A stretch of DNA of 64,000 nucleotides. Origin: Chryseobacterium sp. MYb264 (GTDB lineage Bacteria; Bacteroidota; Bacteroidia; Flavobacteriales; Weeksellaceae). Shown piece after piece: positions 35,053 to 43,164 of this stretch. The stretch spans positions 744,001 to 808,000 of the forward strand of contig NZ_CP142422.1 in assembly GCF_035974275.1 (NCBI RefSeq), given 5' to 3'. The position numbers and the translations under genes are program-made. The notes beneath the pieces are model-generated. The model saw only the letters and a program-made list of their open reading frames with translations, did no database searches and was not told the origin of the DNA. Position 1 is the stretch's first letter; the number at the start of each line of letters is the position of its first letter.

Positions 35053-36603
35053 TTAGTAATTAGGATTTTGTTTAAGCGCTGTATTTGTTAACTCATTAAA
35101 AGGAATTGGTAAAATTTCATTTTTACCGGATGTAAATCCTCTTGACCCTAATTTAGCCGGAGCATCCCCCCATCTTACCAAGTCGAACCATCTGTGACCT
35201 TCGCCTGCCAATTCTCTTCTTCTTTCGTCTTTAATTGCCTGCATAGAAACCGTAACTGAAGCCAATCCTACTCTAGCTCTTACTGCATCTAACAATGCCT
35301 GAGCTCTTGCACCTGAACCTCCCAATGCTTCTGCTTCCATTAAATAGGTATCAGCCAATCTGATCGCAATATAATTTTGACGGAAATTTAATTCTACCGC
35401 TCCCGGTAAAGTCGTTTCGTCTGTAGTTAGTGGTAAATACTTATTTAAGAAATATCCGGTATCTCTGAATCCAGGAGAATACGTCACTTTTCCTTCCTGA
35501 ACCAATGCTTTAGCATTGAAAATCGTTGCATTTAAACGGGGATCTCCCTGCATAAAATTAAATAAATCGTTGGTTACAGGATTGAATCCCCAACCTTTAT
35601 GGATACTGGGTGCATCATTAACCACATTATTTGGCAGGGTTACTTTACCATAAGAAATAATAGCGACCATTTGGTTAATAGAGTTTCCTTCATCTTTTCC
35701 TGTTCCCCAGAAGCCCCAATCAGCATTACTAGCGTTGGTATGCATTACTTCCAATATAGATTCTGCACTGAACTTTGTATCTACTTTCCACAGATCTGCA
35801 AAATTATCCAATAAATGATATCCGTACTGGCTGGTTCCTCCCGGAGTTCCGTTAACCATCTGTAACTGCTCTGCTGCCTGGCTGTATTTTTTATCATATA
35901 AATAAATTTTACCTAAAATGGCTCTTGCCGAACCTTGGGTAAGTCTTCCGATCTGCGCTTTATTGCCTGCATCAATTGTCAGCGGAAGATCGGCAATAGA
36001 AGCAAGGATGTCACCTTCTATCTGAGTGTACACATCTTCAGGTTTAGCCTGTGGAATATTATAATAGTCATCATTATATTTAATAGGCTTTAAAATTAAA
36101 GGTATATTTCTGAAAACCCTTAACAATTCAAAATAATACAATGCTCTTAGAACTTTAGCTTCAGCGATGAACCTGTTTCTCGTTTGATCGTTCATCGTAG
36201 CAGCAGGAATTTTTTCAAGTAAAATATTCGCTTTGGCGATTCCCTGATAATAATCTTTCCAGTAGCTCGCCGGCATAATCACCGGATTGATGCTGTAGTT
36301 TGAAAATCCCTGAATTCCTGCACCATCAGAAGAGTTTCCGCCTCCTGAATAGAAATCATCAGAAGCTCCGTTGAAAAAAGTCACCATATTTTCGAAACCT
36401 CCGGAATATTTTCTTAACATATCATACGTCGCTACCAAACCTGAAAATGACTGCTCTTCATTCTGAAAATACGTACTTTCGTCAAACGTTCCCGTATTCT
36501 GAACATCTTCAAGGTTACTGTTGCTACAAGAAACTGCCCCAAAACCAACTCCGGCAAGCATTAAAACAGCAACACTTTTATATATAAATCTATTATTTTT
36601 CAT
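35053..36603 (-). CDS. SusD/RagB family nutrient-binding lipoprotein
   Basis: A 516-residue SusD-like protein with lipobox AVSC (Cys26). Tetratricopeptide-like helices (about 80-260: NILLEKIPAATM, RFIAEAKVLRALYYFELLRVF, ARAILGKIYLYDKKYSQAAEQL) and the C-terminal block DERRRELAGEGHRWFDLVRWG are diagnostic. It forms the lid of the SusC channel and binds the glycan. It follows susC by 11 bases. Confidence 0.96.
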   Translation of the reverse strand: MKNNRFIYKSVAVLMLAGVGFGAVSCSNSNLEDVQNTGTFDESTYFQNEEQSFSGLVATYDMLRKYSGGFENMVTFFNGASDDFYSGGGNSSDGAGIQGFSNYSINPVIMPASYWKDYYQGIAKANILLEKIPAATMNDQTRNRFIAEAKVLRALYYFELLRVFRNIPLILKPIKYNDDYYNIPQAKPEDVYTQIEGDILASIADLPLTIDAGNKAQIGRLTQGSARAILGKIYLYDKKYSQAAEQLQMVNGTPGGTSQYGYHLLDNFADLWKVDTKFSAESILEVMHTNASNADWGFWGTGKDEGNSINQMVAIISYGKVTLPNNVVNDAPSIHKGWGFNPVTNDLFNFMQGDPRLNATIFNAKALVQEGKVTYSPGFRDTGYFLNKYLPLTTDETTLPGAVELNFRQNYIAIRLADTYLMEAEALGGSGARAQALLDAVRARVGLASVTVSMQAIKDERRRELAGEGHRWFDLVRWGDAPAKLGSRGFTSGKNEILPIPFNELTNTALKQNPNY

Positions 36604-36614
36604 TTTTCTTTTAA

Positions 36615-39524
36615 TTAAAATTGAACATTAGCACCAAAAAGGAAAGTTCTTGCCTGAGGATAGAAAGCTCTGTCGATACCAAAAGTATCAGATCCTGCAA
36701 TTTCAGGATCATATCCTGTATATTTGGTAAATGTGAAAAGGTTTTCTCCTGTAACATAGAATCTGATCTTAGAAGCTCCGATTGTCTTCGCTACATCCTT
36801 AGAAAGTGTATATCCCACCTGAACTAACTTAATACGTAAGTAATCTCCTTTCTGAAGATAATAATCAGACATTCTTGTGTAGTTCTGATTTGGATCGTCC
36901 TTTGTTACTCTTGCCATTGTGTTGGTACTTCCTTCTCCTGTCCAACGGTTAAGGATGGCTGTCTGATAGTTGGCTTCAGGAATATCCAGTCTTCTTAACC
37001 CCTGGAAAATTTTGTTTCCGGCCTGCCCTTGAGCAAATACCATCAAATCAAAATTCTTATAATTCATGTTTAGAGTAAATCCGAATGTATATTTCGGTAC
37101 AGAATTACCTAAATTGATATAATCGTTCTCATCAATTTTGCCATCTCCGTTCGCATCAAGACGTTTGAAATCTCCTGGCTTTGCATTCGGTTGAATTAAA
37201 GCCCCGTTTGAATTTTTATACGCATCGATTTCCGCCTGATTCTGGAATACGCCTAAATTCTGGAAACCGTAGAATGAACCGTAAGACTGGCCAACCTGTA
37301 ATCTTGAAACCGTACCTAAAGTCTGGAATGAAGCAAAGTTTACATATTCTTTATCTGCTTCCAGACGGGTGATCTCATTTTTCAGATATCCGAAGTTTCC
37401 GTTTGCAGAGATCCCAAAATCTCCCCAGTTCTTTTTGTATCCAAGACTTACTTCAATACCGTCGTTATTCATATCTCCGATATTTCTCCAAGGATCATTA
37501 ATTAACCCTAAGTAACCAGGCAATGCAATTCTTCTGAGGATGTCAGTACTTTTCTTTCTGTACACATCCACGCTCAGATCAAAATTTTTGAAGATTTTCA
37601 AATCTGCCGCAATGTTCAGCTGTGAAGTTCTTTCCCATTTAAGATCCGGATTTTCCAATGTACTTGGGGCATATCCTACTCTTACGATATTATCTGCGAA
37701 CGTATAGTTGCTACCTGCAACAAAGAAATTCGCGTACTGGAAATCATCAATAGCATCATTCCCTAAAACACCATATCCTCCTCTTAGCTTAAAGCTGTTA
37801 ACGACATTATTTTCCGGCCAGAAGCTTTCATTGGATACATTCCATCCCAATGACATCGCCGGGAACGTTCCCCAATGGTTTGCCGGAGCAAATTTTGAAG
37901 TTCCGTCTCTACGAACTGTCCCTGTGAAAAGGTATCTGTTGTCATAATCATACACCACTCTCCCAAAGTAAGAGGCCTTATGAGTCTCCTTTCCGTCCCA
38001 AGCATTGGAAGATTTATCCGTTGCTGCGATGTCAAAGTTGAATGAAGCATCTCTCCAGTCGTTGGTAGGAAGGTTTTTATATGTAGTATTTTGTCCGTAA
38101 GAGATATTATACTCGTAATACCCCTGACCTAATAAAACACTTAAATTATGTTTACCAAATCTGTTCTGGTACGTAAGCGTATTTTCTGTATTCCATTCAA
38201 ACTTTCTCTGGATTTCACGAAATAAACTGTTGATATTGTTGGAGTTTGCGGAACTTAAATAAGACTGGGGCGTAAATGCCTGATTTCCCCAATAAGACAA
38301 TTTACCGTTTACTGTTGATTTAAAATTTAAATGTTTATTGATTTTTAAATCACCAAAAACATTGGCAACAATATCATCAGACCATCTGTATCTTCCTCTT
38401 TGTGTTTCCTGAAAAGCCAGAGGGTTGCTCATTTCTTTACTTACCCAGTGAGAAATTCCGTAAGGGTTTCCGTTAGGATCTCTGATAATATTAGCATTGT
38501 TCGTATAATCACTCGGAAAAGGCTGGCTTGCAATATCCGTTACTCTCAAAGGTGTTGTCGGATCCAGGTTAATGGCAGAACTTAAAGGTCCTCCAAATTC
38601 ATTATTGTCATTAATTCCCTGTGCCTTTACGTGCGTGTAGGCAAAAGTTTGCCCGATTGTTAAAAAGTCAAAAACTTTATGGGTTGAATTAAGTCTTGCA
38701 TTAATTCTCTTATAATTTGAAATATCTCTCAGTACGATACCCTGCTGATCGTAATAACCGAATGAAGAATAGAAGGTAGATTTATCATTTCCTCCATTGA
38801 TGCTGAATTCATGAGATTCACGCTGTGCACTGTTGAAGATCTGATCTTGCCAGTTGGTACCCGTTCCTAAAGAAGCCGGATTAGCAAACGTTGGAGCATG
38901 ACCGTCATTGATATTGGCTTCATTCATGATCGTTGCATACTGCGTTGCGTTCAGAAGATCAAGTTTTTTAGAAGCATTTCCTACTCCGAAAAATCCGTTG
39001 TATGAAATGTTCATTCTTCCTTTTGCTCCTTTTTTGGTTGTGATCAGGATTACCCCTTTTGCAGCAGAGACCCCGTAAATAGCAGCAGAAGCACCATCTT
39101 TAAGAATTTCCATTCCTTCGATGTCCGATTGGTTCAGCCATCCGATGTTATCCACCACAATTCCGTCTACTACCCAAAGCGGATCATTACTTCCGGCACC
39201 AAAACTGGTAATACCACGAACACGTACTGTCGGCGCAGCTCCCGGCTGCCCTGAGTTGGAAACTACGGAGACACCGGCAGCCCTTCCCTGAAGAACCTGT
39301 TCCGGTCTACCCGCCACAGGAGAGTTTTCAATATCGGAAGCTTTCACACTCGAAATAGCTCCGGTTACATTACTCTTCTTTTGGGTACCGTAACCAATCA
39401 TTACTACTTCCTCAATTTTTTGTTCTTTCGGAAGCGTGTCATTGGCAGTTTTCTGGGCATTGAAATTGGCTGTAAAATAGAGCACAGCAACAAGCCCCAA
39501 ACTTCTAGATATTCTTACATTCAT
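36615..39524 (-). CDS. SusC/RagA family TonB-linked outer-membrane transporter
   Basis: A 969-residue outer-membrane channel. After the signal peptide (cleavage near FNAQ) comes a short linker and then EEVVMIGYGTQKKSNVTGAISSV, the SusC plug start, with VRVRGITSFG, PLWVVDGIVVDN and IEILKDGASAAIYGVSAAKGVILITTKKG-type blocks and a barrel ending in FLFGANVQF. It lacks the roughly 80-residue carboxypeptidase-D-like domain that many SusC proteins carry before the plug. First gene of the beta-glucan locus. Confidence 0.96.
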   Translation of the reverse strand: MNVRISRSLGLVAVLYFTANFNAQKTANDTLPKEQKIEEVVMIGYGTQKKSNVTGAISSVKASDIENSPVAGRPEQVLQGRAAGVSVVSNSGQPGAAPTVRVRGITSFGAGSNDPLWVVDGIVVDNIGWLNQSDIEGMEILKDGASAAIYGVSAAKGVILITTKKGAKGRMNISYNGFFGVGNASKKLDLLNATQYATIMNEANINDGHAPTFANPASLGTGTNWQDQIFNSAQRESHEFSINGGNDKSTFYSSFGYYDQQGIVLRDISNYKRINARLNSTHKVFDFLTIGQTFAYTHVKAQGINDNNEFGGPLSSAINLDPTTPLRVTDIASQPFPSDYTNNANIIRDPNGNPYGISHWVSKEMSNPLAFQETQRGRYRWSDDIVANVFGDLKINKHLNFKSTVNGKLSYWGNQAFTPQSYLSSANSNNINSLFREIQRKFEWNTENTLTYQNRFGKHNLSVLLGQGYYEYNISYGQNTTYKNLPTNDWRDASFNFDIAATDKSSNAWDGKETHKASYFGRVVYDYDNRYLFTGTVRRDGTSKFAPANHWGTFPAMSLGWNVSNESFWPENNVVNSFKLRGGYGVLGNDAIDDFQYANFFVAGSNYTFADNIVRVGYAPSTLENPDLKWERTSQLNIAADLKIFKNFDLSVDVYRKKSTDILRRIALPGYLGLINDPWRNIGDMNNDGIEVSLGYKKNWGDFGISANGNFGYLKNEITRLEADKEYVNFASFQTLGTVSRLQVGQSYGSFYGFQNLGVFQNQAEIDAYKNSNGALIQPNAKPGDFKRLDANGDGKIDENDYINLGNSVPKYTFGFTLNMNYKNFDLMVFAQGQAGNKIFQGLRRLDIPEANYQTAILNRWTGEGSTNTMARVTKDDPNQNYTRMSDYYLQKGDYLRIKLVQVGYTLSKDVAKTIGASKIRFYVTGENLFTFTKYTGYDPEIAGSDTFGIDRAFYPQARTFLFGANVQF

Positions 39525-39701
39525 ATACAGTTAGTTTTTTAATTCTCAAATTGAGACAATAAAAATATATTTTTTTTCAAATAATTAACATTATATTAAT
39601 AAATATTTTACTTTTTCGTTTATTTTTGGGGGTTTAAAGGCATAAATTTGTTGCCATAATTCGTTAAAAAACGTAAAAATCCAATAAAATATTCCCCCAA
39701 A
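39525..39701. promoter_or_regulatory. Divergent control region of the glucan locus and MFS/Nudix pair
   Basis: Two exact -7 elements on the plus strand can serve the MFS gene: TATTTTTG (39621-39628) and TAAATTTG (39643-39650); a TTG ends 14 bases before the second. On the susC side no exact element was found. Perfect palindrome TCTCAA-A-TTGAGA lies at 39544-39556, 20 bases before the susC start, and GGCA...TGCC at 39639-39655; either may be an operator. Confidence 0.4.
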
Positions 39702-40889
39702 ATGAAGAGCAAGCTGACCAAAATATCCCTTCCGCTTAAGTTAACCTTCCTGATTTTCTCGATGGTGCTAAACTGCATGGGCATTATCATTCTTCAACTT
39801 TCAGAGGCAAAAATCACCTATGAAAAGTTGGGTTTTTTGGAATCTTTTAAAGACTTACCGATTGCATTTATTTCACTTTTTGCAGTTAATTTTATCAGCA
39901 AAATCGGGACAAAAAAAGCATTGATTTTAGCTTTAACAGTTGTTGGGATTTGTTCATGTATTTTACCTTTTGTGGAAGTTTTTTGGTTTTACAAATTATG
40001 GTTTGCGATTATCGGGACGTGTTTCGCTCTTGGAAAAATTTGTGTTTTCGGAATCATCAGAAACAATATTTTAGACGAAAAATCTTTGGCAAAAACGATG
40101 AATAATGTGGAAGCTTCCTTTATGATCGGGATTTTTGTGGTTAATACAGGATTTGGCTGGCTAATTTCCAGTCAATATTCAGAATACTGGAAGTTTGGGT
40201 TTTTAGCCATTTCAGTTATTTCCTTCATTACCATTATTTTATTTTCACGATTACCGATTTCGGAACCTCAAAAAACAGAAAATCAAGGAATTATTTCAGA
40301 TTTATTAAAAGTGGTTAACAAAACGGTTCTGTTATTTCTAGCAGTTATATTTTGTATTGTTTTTGTTGAACAAAGTTTCAATTCATGGTTGCCGTCATTT
40401 TATAAAAATCACTTAAAGGTTAATTCTTTCTTTGCACTTCAGGCTACCTCATTTTTAGCGTTATTTTCTTATACCGGAAGAACAATCACAGCAAATATCA
40501 TTCATAAATTTTCCTTATCAAGATATTATAAGATCTGTTTATCATTGATTTTCATTATTCTTGCGGTGATTTTAGGAATACAGTTCTTGCACTCAAAAGA
40601 TTCGGGAATCTTACTATTTTTATTTCCAATTATCGGTTTATTTTTATCACCACTCTATCCAGTGGTCAATTCAAAAATGATTGCTGTCGTAGATAAGGAG
40701 AAAATCAATATTTTCACTTCTCTGATTGTTATTTTTTCTTCACTGGGCAGTTCTGTCAGTTCAATTATTATGTCTCTTTTATTCGGAAAAGGGCTTCTGG
40801 ACTACTATTCACTGTACATCTTCATCGCTGTCACTCTGCTTTTTACAATTAGTTTGATATATTTTAACACTGTTAAGAAAAATATATAG
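39702..40889 (+). CDS. MFS transporter, probably for sugars
   Basis: A 395-residue MFS protein with about 12 membrane segments, such as LPLKLTFLIFSMVLNCMGIIIL and LFLAVIFCIVFVEQSFNSWLPSFY. The latter, with conserved EQ and WLP, resembles sugar porters of the FucP-like branch. It is divergent from susC and 23 bases before the Nudix-like regulator, so uptake of glucose or gluco-oligosaccharides released by the locus is likely but inferred. Confidence 0.75.
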   Translation: MKSKLTKISLPLKLTFLIFSMVLNCMGIIILQLSEAKITYEKLGFLESFKDLPIAFISLFAVNFISKIGTKKALILALTVVGICSCILPFVEVFWFYKLWFAIIGTCFALGKICVFGIIRNNILDEKSLAKTMNNVEASFMIGIFVVNTGFGWLISSQYSEYWKFGFLAISVISFITIILFSRLPISEPQKTENQGIISDLLKVVNKTVLLFLAVIFCIVFVEQSFNSWLPSFYKNHLKVNSFFALQATSFLALFSYTGRTITANIIHKFSLSRYYKICLSLIFIILAVILGIQFLHSKDSGILLFLFPIIGLFLSPLYPVVNSKMIAVVDKEKINIFTSLIVIFSSLGSSVSSIIMSLLFGKGLLDYYSLYIFIAVTLLFTISLIYFNTVKKNI

Positions 40890-40912
40890 AAAATAATTTT
40901 ATTTTTACTCCC

Positions 40913-41704
40913 ATGAAAATCAAGAACGAAAAAAACAAAGAAACACTTCAGGAACTTATTGATACAAAAGATTTTGTAGCACATGTATCTGTGGACTGCA
41001 CCATATTTGGTTTTCATGATAATATTTTAAAGATTTTATTGCTGAAATATCATGATCTCAACCTATGGTCGCTTCCGGGAGGCTTTGTATTTAATGATGA
41101 AGATTTGAGAGAAGCTGCTGAACGTGTTTTGTATGAAAGAACTCATTTGAAGGATATTTTCCTGAAACAGTTCCATACTTTCGGAAGAATTGACAGAACG
41201 GAGAATAATGTGCATCAGATCTTATTAAACAACAAAGGAATTGAAGTTCCTAAAGATCACTGGATCTTCCAGAGATTTATTACCGTTGGCTATTGCAGTC
41301 TAATCGACTTCTCTTTGACCAACACCTTTCCCGATGATTTCAACGAAACTTGCGACTGGTTTGAAGTAGATAATCTCCCCCAAATGGCTTTCGATCATGA
41401 CCGAATTATCAAAGATGGTCTTGAATACCTCAGAATGAACATTAATACGGAGGTTGCCGCGAGTAATCTTCTTCCAGAAAAGTTTACCATGAAAGATCTT
41501 CAATGCCTGTACGAAACCATTTTAGGGCAGAAATTCAGAAGAAACAATTTCCAGCGAAAAATTTTAAGCTTAAATATTTTGGACCGATTGGAAAAACTAT
41601 ACGATGGTTCCGCCAACAAAGCACCTTATCTGTATAAGTTTAAAAATAAAGTGCATAATTCCACAAGTCAGTACCCGATCTCGAATGATGAGGAAGCGTC
41701 TTAG
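40913..41704 (+). CDS. Nudix-domain transcriptional regulator (NrtR/AraR-like)
   Basis: A 263-residue protein with an N-terminal Nudix fold (about 20-165) and a C-terminal winged helix (about 175-245, FTMKDLQCLYETILGQKFRRNNFQRKIL). The Nudix box region GGFVFNDEDLREAAERVLYERT keeps the first Glu but has Arg-Val-Leu-Tyr-Glu-Arg in place of RExxEE, so hydrolysis is unlikely and the domain would be a ligand sensor. In Bacteroidota proteins of this make control sugar genes. It likely regulates the MFS gene and the divergent glucan locus. Confidence 0.85.
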   Translation: MKIKNEKNKETLQELIDTKDFVAHVSVDCTIFGFHDNILKILLLKYHDLNLWSLPGGFVFNDEDLREAAERVLYERTHLKDIFLKQFHTFGRIDRTENNVHQILLNNKGIEVPKDHWIFQRFITVGYCSLIDFSLTNTFPDDFNETCDWFEVDNLPQMAFDHDRIIKDGLEYLRMNINTEVAASNLLPEKFTMKDLQCLYETILGQKFRRNNFQRKILSLNILDRLEKLYDGSANKAPYLYKFKNKVHNSTSQYPISNDEEAS

Positions 41705-41821
41705 CTGTTCTTAGATGATAATTAACTTTAAAATAATCTGACTATCAACAGACAAAATCATTTCAAAAAAAAATTCGAAAACATCGCGAAAAGTAGTACT
41801 TTTAGTCAAATCAAAAAAATC

Positions 41822-43000
41822 ATGTCATATTATCCTCTTACAAGCATCCCCGATTATTACGGAATTGATGCTTTACTTACAGAAGAACACAAGCTTATCC
41901 GCCAATCGATCAGAGAATGGGTAGAAAGTTTTGTCATGCCACAGATTGATCAGGCCGCGCAAGATCATACTGATATTCCAAATTTGATGAGAGAATTGGG
42001 GAAAGCTGGAGCGCTTGGTCCTTACATTCCGGTAGAGTACGGAGGTTCCGGGCTGGATCAGATCTCTTACGGTTTGATCATGCAGGAGCTGGAAAGAGGT
42101 GATTCTGCGGTACGTTCTGCAGCTTCTGTACAGAGTTCTTTGGTGATGTTTCCTATTAATGAATTCGGTTCTGAGGAACAGAAGAAAAAATATTTACCAC
42201 AATTGGCTTCCGGTGAGATGATTGGTTCATTCGGATTAACAGAGCCTAATCACGGTTCAGATCCGGGATCTATGGAAACCTATTTCAAAGATATGGGCGA
42301 TCATTATCTATTGAATGGTGCTAAAATGTGGATCACCAATTCGCCGCTTTGCCACATTGCGGTAGTTTGGGCTAAAAATGAGGAAGGAAAAGTTCAGGGA
42401 TTAATCGTTGAAAGAGGAATGGAAGGCTTCACAACACCTGAAACACATAATAAATGGAGTTTAAGAGCTTCAAAAACAGGAGAATTGGTGTTTAATGACG
42501 TAAAAGTTCCCAAAGAAAACCTTCTTCCGGGTGTTACGGGATTAAAAGGGCCTTTATCTTGTTTAAATTCAGCCCGATATGGAATTTCCTGGGGTGTTAT
42601 TGGAGCTGCTATTGATTGTTACTGTACTGCTGTTCAGTATTCTAAAGAGAGAAAACAGTTTGGAAAACCTATCGGTTCTTATCAGTTGCAACAGAAAAAA
42701 TTAGCAGAATTTTTAACTGAAATTACTAAAGCTCAGCTTCTTTGCTTACAGTTAGGAAATCTTAAAAATGCTCATACCGCAACGCCTGCACAAATTTCTA
42801 TGGCGAAAAGAAACAACGTAAAAATGGCGATCGATATCGCAAGAGAATCACGCCAAATTCTTGGAGGAATGGGTATTATGGGAGAATTCCCGATGATGCG
42901 TCATGCAGCCAATCTAGAATCTGTAATCACTTACGAAGGAACGCACGATGTACATTTATTGATCACAGGAATGGATATTACAGGCATCAACGCTTTTTAA
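41822..43000 (+). CDS. gcdH: Acyl-CoA dehydrogenase, glutaryl-CoA dehydrogenase type
   Basis: A 392-residue FAD enzyme. The family blocks GSFGLTEPNHGSDPGSM (FAD/substrate), MWITNSPLCHIAVVWAK and RKQFGKPIGSYQLQQKKLAEF are present; the catalytic Glu lies in ITYEGTHDVH near residue 372, and the C-terminal LLITGMDITGINAF matches the GcdH signature. It should oxidise and decarboxylate glutaryl-CoA (lysine/tryptophan breakdown). Other short-chain acyl-CoA substrates cannot be excluded. Stands alone, with a terminator behind. Confidence 0.87.
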   Translation: MSYYPLTSIPDYYGIDALLTEEHKLIRQSIREWVESFVMPQIDQAAQDHTDIPNLMRELGKAGALGPYIPVEYGGSGLDQISYGLIMQELERGDSAVRSAASVQSSLVMFPINEFGSEEQKKKYLPQLASGEMIGSFGLTEPNHGSDPGSMETYFKDMGDHYLLNGAKMWITNSPLCHIAVVWAKNEEGKVQGLIVERGMEGFTTPETHNKWSLRASKTGELVFNDVKVPKENLLPGVTGLKGPLSCLNSARYGISWGVIGAAIDCYCTAVQYSKERKQFGKPIGSYQLQQKKLAEFLTEITKAQLLCLQLGNLKNAHTATPAQISMAKRNNVKMAIDIARESRQILGGMGIMGEFPMMRHAANLESVITYEGTHDVHLLITGMDITGINAF

Positions 43001-43030
43001 TTTTAAAACGAAAATATTTATATAGAAGAA

Positions 43031-43059
43031 AGTCTGGTCGTATTGATCAGGCTTTTTTT
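43031..43059 (+). terminator. Terminator of the acyl-CoA dehydrogenase gene
   Basis: AGTCTGGTC (43031-43039) pairs with GATCAGGCT (43044-43052 region) with two G-T wobbles and loop GTATT, followed by seven T. Confidence 0.85.
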
Positions 43060-43164
43060 ACGAGCATAAATTGCATGAAAAATTTAAGTTCTTATTGAAA
43101 ATAATTAAATTAAAGTTGGAATTCAATCACTTGGCTCTTTTTACCTTCAACTTTTTACTTTAAC

